This document shows positions 7,452 to 17,021 of a stretch of 64,000 bases of DNA, piece by piece (positions within the stretch are counted from its first letter, which is position 1; each line of letters begins with the position of its first letter). Made by a program: the position numbers and the translations under genes. The notes below the pieces were generated by a model. The model made no database searches. It was not told where the DNA came from and worked only from the letters and a program-made list of their open reading frames with translations. The stretch spans positions 1 through 64,000 of the forward strand of contig JAPPEF010000331.1 of assembly GCA_028875335.1 (NCBI GenBank). Reading direction: 5' to 3'. This DNA comes from Gemmatimonadota bacterium. Lineage in GTDB: Bacteria > Latescibacterota > UBA2968 > UBA8231.

Positions 7452-10022
7452 ATGGTCTTCTACTCATCGGCTCATCGTCTTCTCTTGCTATTCCTGATAG
7501 CTCCTCTGCCCTCGATAGCCCAATACGAAGTGACCGTGGAAGGCAAAGCCTACCAGCTCATCCTCGCCCGCGACCTAGTTGCAGCAATCCAACAAGCCCC
7601 TGCCGACACCACACTCGAATACAATCGCATTGTGGTGCAGGGGCCGCTTGAATTGACCGGCGACACTCTGCGCGCGGCGCTCGCCTTTGAGGATGTGCGC
7701 TTTACCAATCCCGTAGTCTTAGAACGCGCCGTTTTTCTACAATCGATGAGCTTTGTTCGCACCCATTTCCAACAGGGGATCTCCCTGCTGGAAGTCCGCC
7801 TCGAAAGTGGATTTTCCTGCCGCGACTGCCGCGTAGTGGACACGGCTAATTGCAAACGGACTGTGTTTGCCGATAAAGTAGATCTTTCGGCCACCCAGTT
7901 TTCCGGCGCGGCCTTTTTTCAGCAAAGCGACTTTAGCGGAGAAACTACCTTTGAACGTACGCAATTTGAAGACGCGGCCTATTTCGATCAGACTGTGTTT
8001 GCCCGCTCCACTTCTTTTCAGGATGCTTCCTTTGCGGATTTGGCCTCTTTCAAAGGAGCGGCGTGGCAATCGACCGTTTCCTTTGCCGGCGCTCGCTTTG
8101 GCGAGGAGGCCCTGTTCGCGCAAAGCCGCTTTGCGGGAGCCGCTGCGTTCACTGCGGCTTACTTCCGCAGCACAGCCCATTTCGAGCGCGCCGATTTCTC
8201 CGCTGCGGCCTCCTTCCGCCGCATCGTCTTTGCAGGTCCGGCCCGGTTTGGAGATGCCCACTTTCGCACGTCAGCGGTCTTTGTCGATAGCCGCTTCAAA
8301 CAGGAGGCCGCCTTTGCTGGCGTGACCTTTGCCCAGCCTTTTCGCCCCGATGCCCACTTTAGTGTTGCTCCCGACTTAGCCGATGTGACCGCTCCTTCCA
8401 TAGACCTAACGAAACCCGAGGCCAAAGCCCGCTCGGTTCCACTGCCAGACACTACCGACCCTAGTTGCAACCCCATTCAATTGGTCGATATAACCCAAGC
8501 GGCTGGTATAGACTTTAAGCACTACAACGGCTTTTCGGGCGAATACTACTACGTCGAAACCTTTGGTTCCGGGGCGGCTTTCCTCGACGTTGACGGCGAT
8601 GGCTGGCTCGATCTCTATCTGGTCAACGGCGCACCCCTAATCGGCGAGCGCCCCGATCCGATTCCCACCAATCGCCTGTACCACAACATTGGCACTGGTC
8701 GCTTCGCCGATGTGACGGCAGCCTCGGGAGCCGGGCACACCGGATACGGCATGGGCTGTGCGGCTGCTGACTACGATGCGGATGGAGACGTGGATCTCTA
8801 CGTGACCAATGTTGGCCCCAACCTCTTGTTGCGCAACGAAGGCGACGGGCGCTTTGCCGACGCGACCGCCGCTGTGGGTGGGGCCGATGCCCGGTGGGGT
8901 ACTAGTTGCGGTTTCCTAGACTACGACCTCGATGGCGATTTGGATCTTTACGCGACCAATTACGTGGAGTTTGACCCGCAGAACAATATCGTCTGTGCCG
9001 AGGGCGGCATTCGCTCCTATTGCGAACCGAAGTTCTACGAGCCGGTAGGCGATGTACTCTATCGCAACGAAGACGGCCAATTCCGCGATGTGACGTTGGA
9101 GATGGGAATCGTCCACAAGGGGCGCGGCTTGGGCGTGGCCTTTGCGGATTACGACCTCGACGGCGACACCGACATGTACGTGGCCAACGACGGCACGATG
9201 AACTTTCTCTACCAAAACCAAGGGAATGGCTTTGCCGAGGTCGGCCTCTACGCCGGAGGGCGCTACAACGAGGACGGCTTGGCCGAAGCTGGCATGGGGG
9301 TGGAATTCGGGGATTGGGACAACGATGGGTTGCAAGATATTTTTGTGACCAACTTCGCCCAAGAGACCAATACCTTGTACGGCAACGATGGGCAAGGGCA
9401 ATTCTACGACATCACCCAACGGGCCGGCTTGGCTGAGTGCAGTTACAAACTGCTGGGCTTTGGCACCAATTTTTTCGACTACGACAACGACGGCGACCTA
9501 GACCTGTTTGTCGCCAATGGCCACGTCATGGACAAAATCACCCAAGTACACCCCGACCATGCCTATCCGCAGCCCAATCAGGTGCTCTGCAACCAGCGGG
9601 GGACCCGCTTTGTCGATGTATCGTCCAAATTGGGTTCCGCACTCGCGGTGGCGGCGGTAAGCCGCGCTTCGGCTACGGCCGACTACGACAACGATGGCGA
9701 CCTAGACCTGCTAGTGACTAATGTTGCCGCCGTCCCCAACCTGCTGCGCAATGACGGGGGCAACCGGCAGCACTGGCTGACGATTCAGTTGGGGAACACC
9801 GCGCAGCACGCCCGCGTCGCCGTGACGGCCGGTGGGCAGCGCCAAGTTAAGGAGCGCCAGTCGGGTGGTAGTTATCTTGCGAGTAGCGATCCTCGTCTCC
9901 ACTTTGGCCTAGGAGAGGCTACTCAAGCCACAGTCGAAATTCGCTGGCCCGACGGCGCGTTGCAAAAAATAGAAGCGGTGGCGGCCGATCAGATCCTGCA
10001 CATAATTCAATCCAAACCCTGA
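7452..10022 (+). CDS. Secreted pentapeptide-like-repeat + VCBS + ASPIC-UnbV protein
   Basis: 856 residues from the ATG chosen because it begins a signal peptide (MVFYSSAHRLLLLFLIAPL, cleavage after SIAQ); the frame is open from an ATG at 7332, but that would bury the signal. Residues ~75-305 are a run of F-x-x-A-x-F units (SATQFSGAAFFQQSDF, FEDAAYFDQTVF), resembling the Pentapeptide_3/4 right-handed beta-helix type. Residues ~335-770 carry at least six VCBS calcium loops (DVDGDGWLDLY, DYDADGDVDLY, DYDNDGDLDLF), and an ASPIC/UnbV domain follows. The combination suggests a large exported adhesive or scaffold protein; function is unproven. The TPR lipoprotein gene starts 16 nt downstream, so the two are probably co-expressed. 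Confidence 0.88.
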   Translation: MVFYSSAHRLLLLFLIAPLPSIAQYEVTVEGKAYQLILARDLVAAIQQAPADTTLEYNRIVVQGPLELTGDTLRAALAFEDVRFTNPVVLERAVFLQSMSFVRTHFQQGISLLEVRLESGFSCRDCRVVDTANCKRTVFADKVDLSATQFSGAAFFQQSDFSGETTFERTQFEDAAYFDQTVFARSTSFQDASFADLASFKGAAWQSTVSFAGARFGEEALFAQSRFAGAAAFTAAYFRSTAHFERADFSAAASFRRIVFAGPARFGDAHFRTSAVFVDSRFKQEAAFAGVTFAQPFRPDAHFSVAPDLADVTAPSIDLTKPEAKARSVPLPDTTDPSCNPIQLVDITQAAGIDFKHYNGFSGEYYYVETFGSGAAFLDVDGDGWLDLYLVNGAPLIGERPDPIPTNRLYHNIGTGRFADVTAASGAGHTGYGMGCAAADYDADGDVDLYVTNVGPNLLLRNEGDGRFADATAAVGGADARWGTSCGFLDYDLDGDLDLYATNYVEFDPQNNIVCAEGGIRSYCEPKFYEPVGDVLYRNEDGQFRDVTLEMGIVHKGRGLGVAFADYDLDGDTDMYVANDGTMNFLYQNQGNGFAEVGLYAGGRYNEDGLAEAGMGVEFGDWDNDGLQDIFVTNFAQETNTLYGNDGQGQFYDITQRAGLAECSYKLLGFGTNFFDYDNDGDLDLFVANGHVMDKITQVHPDHAYPQPNQVLCNQRGTRFVDVSSKLGSALAVAAVSRASATADYDNDGDLDLLVTNVAAVPNLLRNDGGNRQHWLTIQLGNTAQHARVAVTAGGQRQVKERQSGGSYLASSDPRLHFGLGEATQATVEIRWPDGALQKIEAVAADQILHIIQSKP

Positions 10023-10038
10023 TGCCAAGGAGTTGCAG

Positions 10039-12024
10039 ATGATCACCAACTCCCCCGTACCGCGATCGCTGTACAACCTTTTCGCCGCCCTGCTAATCTT
10101 GGGCGCGGCCTGCTCTCAAGATCCCGATAACGACTCCTTGGAAAAGCACCTCCTCCTCACCCGCCAAAATCCCACCGCGCCACCCGCTTACTACAACTTG
10201 GCCGTGGCCTATACGCAAGCCGGCCGCTACGACGAAGCCCAGCAAAACTATGCCAAAGCCCTCGACCTCGATCCAAACTACGCCCTCGCCCACGATGGCT
10301 TGGGGCTTTTGGCCCAGCGGCGCGGGGCCTTGGACGAGGCCGCTGCCCACTTTCAAAGAGCTATTGAACTCGACTCCACCTTGGCTGCGACGAGCAATAA
10401 TCTGGGCAATATTCACTACCAGGATGGAGCCTTGGAAAAAGCCGTTGCCGCGTATCAAGCGGCCGTGCGCCAAGCCCCAGAGGACATCGCGTTCTACATC
10501 AATCTCGCTCGTGCTCTGCGCGACCTGAGAGAATTCGATCAGGCGGTGGCCGTTCTGTTGCAGGCCGTTGATCGCGACCCATTTTCCCGGGAAGTCCACG
10601 CGGCCTTGGGTCATCTGTACGCCGAAGATTTGCGCGTTGAAGATGCGGTGGCCGCCTACGGCGAGGCTCTCCGCATTGCGCCCAGTGCCGACCTCCACAT
10701 CCGCTTGGGGGATGTCTATACCCGCGTTGAAAAATTGGACGAGGCGGTGCGCGAATACGAAAGCGCCTTGGAGTTGGACCAAGATAATGCCGAAGCTCGT
10801 TACAAGTTGGGTGCTATCTATGCTACCCAGCAGCGCATTCCCGAAGCAGTAGCTTTAGCTGAAAAAGCCGTCGCACTAGATTCGACCCAGACAGCGGCTC
10901 TGCAGCTCTTGGCGCGGCTGTACGTCAACCAAGGCTTTTATGACAAGGCCGAAAAAGCCTTGCTGCAAGCCATTCAAACGGATCCCGACTTGATGGAAGC
11001 CCGCAGCGAACTCGGGGCGCTCTACATCCGCCAAACCCAGTACCAAAAAGCCGAAGCTATCTTAAAAGAAGCCGTGGAAAAGGATCCGCAGCACGGCGAA
11101 TCTTGGCGCCAGTTGGGTCTGCTCTATAGCGATTTGAATCGCCCCGAGGAAGCGGCCAAGATGCTGCGCCAAGTTCTCGACATTAATCCCTTACATCCGG
11201 AAGCCCTCTACAACTTAGCTAACGTTCTCCTCGCTCTTGGCCAAACGACCGAGGCCGAGCACCTACAAAACCGCTTTGAACGCCTCGGACGTCTTCACGA
11301 CCACATCAATCAGCTACAGCAGGCCCTCGACGCTACTCCGGCCAACGTCGCAGTTCGTTTGCGCTTGGCGCGTGCTTATCTCGCGCTCCGGCAGTGGGAA
11401 AAGGCCGAAGCCCAGTACCGGTTGCTGCTCGCCGATGCGCCCACCCATTTGGAGGCGCGCCTCCAGCTAAGTGGCCTCTACGCCCAGCACGGCAAGCTCG
11501 CTAGGGCACTGCGGGTGTGCGAAGAGGCCCTAGCGCACAGTCCCCCGGACTCGGCCCTCTATAAAATTTACTTTGCGCTCGGTCATCTCTACCATGCACA
11601 GGGCCGTATCGAGGAGGCCGAGGCCGCCTTAGAGCGCACGTTGGCACTAGCGCCTACTCATGCCCAAGCCTATAACAATTTGGGCAATCTCTACCTAGCA
11701 AAGAACGATCTTCAACAGGCGGCGACGGCCTACCAAAAGGCGCTTGAGGTAGCGCCCGACTTTGCCGAAGCCCATTACAACTTGGGCCACCTCTATGCCC
11801 AACAGAAGGCCCATGCCAAGGCCGAGCGCCAGTACCAAGCCGCTCTGCGTGCAGATTCTACCTATGCCAGAGCGCATTATGCACTTGGTGTGCTCTACCA
11901 AGAGGCGGCGCAACCCCGCCAAGCCATCCGCGCGTACAAGCATTTTCTCGCGCAGTGGCGGGGCGATCCTCGCCTAATCCAATCCGCTCAAGAGGCGTTG
12001 GCACGACTGGCAGATTCCCAGTAG
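10039..12024 (+). CDS. TPR-repeat lipoprotein
   Basis: 661 residues. The ATG at 10039 is preferred over the in-frame TTG at 10033 because AAGGAG ends 7 nt before it. The N-terminus is a lipoprotein signal with lipobox LGAAC, giving an acylated Cys25. Nearly the whole mature protein consists of tetratricopeptide repeats (A-x-x-x-Y-x-x-A-L-x-x-x-P patterns, e.g. EAQQNYAKALDLDPNYA), roughly 15-17 units. TPR arrays scaffold protein-protein contacts; here the partner may be the pentapeptide/VCBS protein encoded just upstream, by analogy with TPR and CRTAC1 genes often found together. No enzymatic domain is seen. Confidence 0.9.
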   Translation: MITNSPVPRSLYNLFAALLILGAACSQDPDNDSLEKHLLLTRQNPTAPPAYYNLAVAYTQAGRYDEAQQNYAKALDLDPNYALAHDGLGLLAQRRGALDEAAAHFQRAIELDSTLAATSNNLGNIHYQDGALEKAVAAYQAAVRQAPEDIAFYINLARALRDLREFDQAVAVLLQAVDRDPFSREVHAALGHLYAEDLRVEDAVAAYGEALRIAPSADLHIRLGDVYTRVEKLDEAVREYESALELDQDNAEARYKLGAIYATQQRIPEAVALAEKAVALDSTQTAALQLLARLYVNQGFYDKAEKALLQAIQTDPDLMEARSELGALYIRQTQYQKAEAILKEAVEKDPQHGESWRQLGLLYSDLNRPEEAAKMLRQVLDINPLHPEALYNLANVLLALGQTTEAEHLQNRFERLGRLHDHINQLQQALDATPANVAVRLRLARAYLALRQWEKAEAQYRLLLADAPTHLEARLQLSGLYAQHGKLARALRVCEEALAHSPPDSALYKIYFALGHLYHAQGRIEEAEAALERTLALAPTHAQAYNNLGNLYLAKNDLQQAATAYQKALEVAPDFAEAHYNLGHLYAQQKAHAKAERQYQAALRADSTYARAHYALGVLYQEAAQPRQAIRAYKHFLAQWRGDPRLIQSAQEALARLADSQ

Positions 12025-12095
12025 AGCAGGCCCATAGATAGCGGTCATTCCACGACCGCGCTACATTGTTGCAACGAGGAGAAATGAGGATAACA

Positions 12096-12866
12096 ATGAG
12101 AACAGCATTCGCCGGTATTTTCTTGGTCGCACTGATGGCTACTCAGACGGCAGCCTTCTCGCAAACCGAGTTCCACCTGCAGTACGGCAAACACAAGAAT
12201 CCATTCTCGGCAGCCACACAACAGACTTTTGTATTTACTGTGCAACAGGCTGCGGGATGGAAATTGGGCGATAGCTTCTTCTTCATCGACTACCTCGATG
12301 ACGACGAGCGCGACGGTTTCAACGACCGAGATTTCTACGGCGAGTGGTATCCAACCCTGAGTTTCGGCAAGCTGGCCAACAGGGAATTGCGCGTCGGCCC
12401 CATCAGGGATTTTGCCCTAATTGCCGGGGTCAACGTCGGCGGCGACGCCAACGTCGTGAAGTACCTGCCCGGTCTGCGGGCCTCTTGGGACCTGCCGGGA
12501 TTCGCGTTCCTGAATACGGATCTGACGGCCTATATCGACGACAACATTGGCTTCGCGGGAGGAGGTGCCCCCAAAGAGGACAATAGCTTCATACTCGACG
12601 TCAATTGGGCCTTGCCCATCAATGTTGGCAGTCTGTCCTTGGCCATTGTCGGCCATGCTGAGTACTTGGGCGGTCGCACCAATGAATTCGGTGAAAACGT
12701 CAAGGATTCCATTCTCGCTCAGCCGCAGTTCACCTGGGATCTGGGCAAAGTGGTCGGAGCACCCAATCAGCTTATGGTTGGCATTGAGTACCAGTACTGG
12801 GTCAACAAGCTCGGAACGGACGAAGATGAGAGTACGGCCCAGTTGTTGGTGGTATGGCGTTTGTGA
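12096..12866 (+). CDS. Tsx/OmpK-like nucleoside-specific outer-membrane channel
   Basis: 256 residues. The ATG at 12096 (GAGGA 5 nt upstream) starts a good signal peptide (MRTAFAGIFLVALMA...AAFS); an ATG at 12084 has the Shine-Dalgarno too close. The mature protein alternates hydrophobic and polar residues as beta-barrels do and shows hallmarks of the Tsx/OmpK family: an early HLQYGKHKNPF strand, FFFIDYLDDD and GIEYQYWVNKLG near the C-terminus. Such channels pass nucleosides across the outer membrane. The next gene, 111 nt downstream, is an NCS2 nucleobase permease, so the two plausibly form an uptake route across both membranes. Confidence 0.82.
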   Translation: MRTAFAGIFLVALMATQTAAFSQTEFHLQYGKHKNPFSAATQQTFVFTVQQAAGWKLGDSFFFIDYLDDDERDGFNDRDFYGEWYPTLSFGKLANRELRVGPIRDFALIAGVNVGGDANVVKYLPGLRASWDLPGFAFLNTDLTAYIDDNIGFAGGGAPKEDNSFILDVNWALPINVGSLSLAIVGHAEYLGGRTNEFGENVKDSILAQPQFTWDLGKVVGAPNQLMVGIEYQYWVNKLGTDEDESTAQLLVVWRL

Positions 12867-12977
12867 AAGTGACCGGAGATTTTTGGCGCGAGTATGAGGT
12901 GGTGCATCGGTTGAGTTCGTCGCATCTTTCTCCAGACGGATTTGCAGTGCAACTTGATTGAAAGGGTGAACTAGGCA

Positions 12978-14705
12978 ATGGCGCAAGTAAATGAATACAT
13001 CCGCTACGAGCCGGACGATCGGCCTCCCCACTCCATCGCCGCTGGGGTTGGCTTTCAGGCTGCGGTGGTTATCATCGCGCCGGTGGTGCTCAGCGCGATC
13101 ATTATTGGCCGGGCGGCCAACCAGCCGGAGAGTTACCTGACTTGGATCGCGTTTGCGGCTCTGCTGATCAGTGGAGTGAGCACGATTCTGCAAGCGGTGC
13201 GGGTCGGGCGAATCGGGGCCGGGCATGTGCTCGTCATGGGTACTTCCGGTGCCTTCATCGCGGTCTGCATCACGGCACTGGTGCAGGGCGGACCGTCCTT
13301 GATGGCGAGTCTGATCGTGGTCTCGTCGCTGTTTCAGTTTGCCCTAGCCGCGCGGCTTTCGCTATTGCGCCGAATCCTCACACCGGTCGTCTCCGGCACG
13401 GTGATCATGCTGATCGCCGTCACGGTCATGCCGATCGTTTTTGGCTTGCTGACGGATGTGCCCGAGGGTACGCCGTCGGCTGCTGCTCCGACTGCGGCCG
13501 GCGCGACGCTCGCTACTCTTGTGGTGTTGGCGCTGTGCGCCCCAGGGGCTTGGCGACTGTGGGCACCGCTCATCAGTATTGCGGTGGGTTGCGCCGCTGC
13601 TGCCCCCTTTGGACTGTTCAACATTCAGCCCGTAATCGACGCGCCTTGGATCGGTTTTCCCGATGGCTCGTGGCCGGGATTGGACCTGACGTTCAGTGCA
13701 GAATTCTGGGCGTTGCTACCGGCGTTTGTGGTCGTAACCTTGGTAGGCGCGATTGAGACCATTGGCGACGGCATTGCCATTCAACGGGTCTCGCGGCGTC
13801 GGCCGCGGGCAACCGATTTTCGCTTGGTCCAGGGTGCTCTCAACGCCGATGGGACGGGCAACCTGTTGTCCGGGCTGCTCGGGGCACCCCCCAATACGAC
13901 CTACTCAACCAGCATATCGCTCGCCGAACTCACCGGGGTTGCCGCGCGCCGCGTTGGGGTATATGTCGGGGCCATCTTTGCGGTGCTGGCCTTATCGCCC
14001 AAGGTGACAGCCCTCCTGATTGCGATTCCCAATCCCGTGGGCGCGGCCTATGTAACCCTGCTAATAGGCATACTTTTCGTGCAGGGTATGAAGCTAGTCG
14101 TTGAGAGCGGCCTCAATAGCCGCAAGGCCGTGGTGGTGGGGCTGTCGTTTTGGATTGGGGTGGGCTTTCAGAATCAGGTAATCTTCGCCGACTTGCTGGG
14201 CAAGACGTGGGGCACCCTACTCGGCAACGGCATGACCGCTGGGGGTATTGCCGCGATCTTGCTGACCGCGTTTATGGAGTTGACGGCTCCGCGCCGCCGA
14301 CGTATAGAGGTCGAGTTAGCCGTTGCCTCGCTGCCCAAGATCGACGAGTTCCTCCGCGCCTTTGCCGCGAAAATCGGCTGGGACGATCCGGCGACCGAGC
14401 GGCTGTGCGCTGCCGGAGAAGAGACTTTGGCGATTCTGGCGCAACAAGCTGAGGACGATGCGGCCAACGGACGGCAGTTGATCCTCTCCGCACGGCCCGC
14501 CGAGGGGGCGGTGGAACTGGAATTTTTGGCGACTGCTGCGGGAGAAAATCTCGAAGATCGGCTGGCGTATCTGAGCGAACAGCCCGAGATAATAGACGAA
14601 CACGAGATTTCGTTCCGGCTGTTGCGGCACTACGCCTCTGCGGTGCGACACCAGAAATACCACGACCTAGACATCATTGCGGTGCAGGTCGAGCGCGCGC
14701 CTTAG
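12978..14705 (+). CDS. NCS2-family xanthine/uracil permease with cytosolic C-terminal domain
   Basis: 575 residues. Residues ~20-430 carry 12-14 hydrophobic segments and NCS2 features: the GHVLVMGTSGAFI segment early on, and the substrate-site region ADGTGNLLSGLLGAPPNTTYS. These permeases co-transport purines or pyrimidines with H+ or Na+. The last ~140 residues (after TAPRRRR) are soluble and unlike the standard family; they faintly resemble the start of an anti-sigma/HATPase fold (KIDEFLRAFAAKIG ... CAAGEETLAILAQQ), without a recognisable ATP-lid motif. This tail may sense nucleotide or gate transport; that is speculation. It lies downstream of the Tsx-like channel, in the same direction. 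Confidence 0.85.
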   Translation: MAQVNEYIRYEPDDRPPHSIAAGVGFQAAVVIIAPVVLSAIIIGRAANQPESYLTWIAFAALLISGVSTILQAVRVGRIGAGHVLVMGTSGAFIAVCITALVQGGPSLMASLIVVSSLFQFALAARLSLLRRILTPVVSGTVIMLIAVTVMPIVFGLLTDVPEGTPSAAAPTAAGATLATLVVLALCAPGAWRLWAPLISIAVGCAAAAPFGLFNIQPVIDAPWIGFPDGSWPGLDLTFSAEFWALLPAFVVVTLVGAIETIGDGIAIQRVSRRRPRATDFRLVQGALNADGTGNLLSGLLGAPPNTTYSTSISLAELTGVAARRVGVYVGAIFAVLALSPKVTALLIAIPNPVGAAYVTLLIGILFVQGMKLVVESGLNSRKAVVVGLSFWIGVGFQNQVIFADLLGKTWGTLLGNGMTAGGIAAILLTAFMELTAPRRRRIEVELAVASLPKIDEFLRAFAAKIGWDDPATERLCAAGEETLAILAQQAEDDAANGRQLILSARPAEGAVELEFLATAAGENLEDRLAYLSEQPEIIDEHEISFRLLRHYASAVRHQKYHDLDIIAVQVERAP

Positions 14706-14722
14706 AGGTAAGCCGACCGGTG

Positions 14723-17014
14723 TTATTCGTGTAAATGGTGCTCGGCCCGTTTGGGATGTTCGACAGCGAATTTAAAAGAGGGCAGCGCTAAAATCTCCAG
14801 TTGTTCCCGTCCTTCGGTGACTCGGATGATCGCGTTTACTGGCACTTCAGCGAACACCTGCTCTCGGCCACTTTTCGGCCAAAAAACCACTAGCTGCGCC
14901 ACTCGCTCCGCTGGACCCAACCCCACGTACTGACGCAGTGGATTACCGCCAAAACTGCCGCCGCTGCCGACCCAGCGATACAGCGACCGCCTTTGGCCGC
15001 CCTCCACCACATCTACTCGTAGCTGCGTCCCAATCCCCGATCGATTCGACTCTACCCCTATTACCTCAATAGCTAGCCAGCCGTGACCAAATCCTGGATT
15101 TTCGTATAGCACATCGGCGAATCCGTCGCCGCGATAGGCCCCGCCCATCTGCTCGAATATATCCACATCGCCATCGTGGTCTAAATCGGCAAATACGACC
15201 CCATGCCCCTTCTGCAGATGCCCCAACCCACTGGCAAAAGTCACATCGACAAAGCGCTGACCCGCTTGGTTCCAATACAGCACATTGGGCATTAGCTCGG
15301 CGTAATCGGTGTCGCCGGTGCCCAAGTAGAAATCCAAAAAACCATCGTGGTCTAAATCGCCAAAATTGGCCCCCATAGGTTTGGTCGGCTGTGCAAGGTG
15401 GCGATCTTGGGATACATCCGCAAAGCCGCCTTGGCCATCGCCGCGATACAGCCGCGCCTGCTCCACGGACACTGAGTGGCCCAAATGCGCGGCGGCGATG
15501 TCGGCGATGGTGGCCGAATATGCAGCGACGAATAGGTCGAGGTAGCCGTCGTTGTCGAAGTCCCAAAACCAGGCTGGGAAGCTAGCCCGGGGGGAGACGA
15601 CGCCGAGAGTGGGAGCTACATCGGCGAAGGTGCCGTCGCCTTGATTGTGGTAGAGCCGATTGGGCTGCCCGAGATTGGACACGTATAGGTCGGGCCAGCG
15701 GTCCCCGTCGTAGTCGCCCCAGACGACGGCTTTGGCGTGGGCGTATTGGTCAACGCCGGCGGTGGGAGCCACATCGGCGAAGGTGCCGTCGCCTTGATTT
15801 TGAAAGAGTTGGCCGGGGGCTATAAAAGTGTCAGTGGTTTCATTGCCGATGTAGAGGTCGAGATCGCCGTCGAGGTCGTAGTCGGCCCAAGCGGCAGTTT
15901 GGGTTGGGTAGTGGTTTTGTCCTAAACCGGCGGCAAAGGTCGCGTCGAAGAAGGTGCCATCGCCTGCGTTCCGCAGCAGTGAATTGGGGTGCTGGCCATG
16001 TTCGCCGAACCAAGCTCCGCGCAGGACCAAGAGGTCGAGATGGCCGTCGTTGTCGTAGTCGGCTTGCACCAAGTTGAGTCCGCCCAACAGCCCGTTGAGG
16101 TTGGCCGCCTCGGTCCGGTCCGCAAAGGTGCCGTCCCCCCCATTGCGGAAAAAGCGCAGTTGTCCGGCCAAATCCGATGTCGAGACGAAGAAATCGAGAT
16201 ACCCGTCGCCGTCGAAGTCGTCGGCCACGGCTCCACCAGAAAGGCTGAAGGTGTCCAGTCCAAGAGCAGGAGCCACATTGACCCAGTGCGGAAACGCTGC
16301 TTGAGATTCAAAGGCTTCGGGAGGAATCCGATGAGTGGGCGGCACCTCCTCGGGATACTGCCCCAAGGTCATATAGGCGATGTTGAGCAGCCAGCGGGCA
16401 CTTAGGCGTAGGCGCTCCTCTGCGGCGGTATTATCGAGCACGGCTTGAAAATAGGGGATGGCTTGGCGCGACCCTTCGGGGAGGGTGTGGAAACCACCGG
16501 GGCGAATGGGCAGGATGCAGTGCTCGGTGCTGGGATTGAGGACGCAGTTTTGGGTTTCCCCCAAGCGCAACCACGCCAGCCCTAGGCGAAAGTGTATCTC
16601 ATTTACTACCTCAGAAGGGACCGAGCGTTGGCCCGCGAGCATCTCTTTGGCCGCGGCGAGATGGTCTATGGCGCGGCGTTCCCGTCCCAAGAAGAGTTCG
16701 GCGATCCCGAGGCGAAAATGGAGACTAATTCGGTCTTGGACGGGAGCTGAGTCGGGCAGCGCCTGCAACTGATCTTCTAACTGTCGTAGCTGACCTTCGC
16801 CTTGATAGGGATTTTCGTCGAGATTTTGCGCGCGAACCTCCGCCAAAAGGGCCACCATTTTTCGATGGCTTTCCCCTTGCGAGAGCGAGGCGGCGTAGCT
16901 GGCCGAAATTGCGAGTAAGAATAGAAAAGGCAGTACATAAGGCATGAATGGCGGCGGGATGCCCGCGTTCCGAAGAGGCGCGCCCTTGGGTTTTGATAGG
17001 GACTCTAAGTCCAT
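14723..17014 (-). CDS. Exported TPR-like / VCBS / ASPIC-UnbV protein
   Basis: 763 residues from the ATG at 17014, chosen because AGGTGAG precedes it by about 7 nt; an ATG at 16945 would start right at the membrane segment (MPYVLPFLFLLAISASYAA). After the signal or anchor, residues ~45-220 are helical and TPR-like (RRAIDHLAAAKEML, RQAIPYFQAVLDN). Then come VCBS repeats with many calcium loops (DFDGDGYLDFF, DYDLDGDLDLY, DFDNDGYLDLF, DLDHDGDVDIF) and an ASPIC/UnbV end (ESNRSGIGTQL ... VVFWPKSGREQ). It starts 7 nt after the stop of the unknown gene upstream, so it is probably in the same operon. The ligand is unknown. Confidence 0.88.
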   Translation of the reverse strand: MDLESLSKPKGAPLRNAGIPPPFMPYVLPFLFLLAISASYAASLSQGESHRKMVALLAEVRAQNLDENPYQGEGQLRQLEDQLQALPDSAPVQDRISLHFRLGIAELFLGRERRAIDHLAAAKEMLAGQRSVPSEVVNEIHFRLGLAWLRLGETQNCVLNPSTEHCILPIRPGGFHTLPEGSRQAIPYFQAVLDNTAAEERLRLSARWLLNIAYMTLGQYPEEVPPTHRIPPEAFESQAAFPHWVNVAPALGLDTFSLSGGAVADDFDGDGYLDFFVSTSDLAGQLRFFRNGGDGTFADRTEAANLNGLLGGLNLVQADYDNDGHLDLLVLRGAWFGEHGQHPNSLLRNAGDGTFFDATFAAGLGQNHYPTQTAAWADYDLDGDLDLYIGNETTDTFIAPGQLFQNQGDGTFADVAPTAGVDQYAHAKAVVWGDYDGDRWPDLYVSNLGQPNRLYHNQGDGTFADVAPTLGVVSPRASFPAWFWDFDNDGYLDLFVAAYSATIADIAAAHLGHSVSVEQARLYRGDGQGGFADVSQDRHLAQPTKPMGANFGDLDHDGFLDFYLGTGDTDYAELMPNVLYWNQAGQRFVDVTFASGLGHLQKGHGVVFADLDHDGDVDIFEQMGGAYRGDGFADVLYENPGFGHGWLAIEVIGVESNRSGIGTQLRVDVVEGGQRRSLYRWVGSGGSFGGNPLRQYVGLGPAERVAQLVVFWPKSGREQVFAEVPVNAIIRVTEGREQLEILALPSFKFAVEHPKRAEHHLHE

Positions 17015-17021
17015 TACACGC

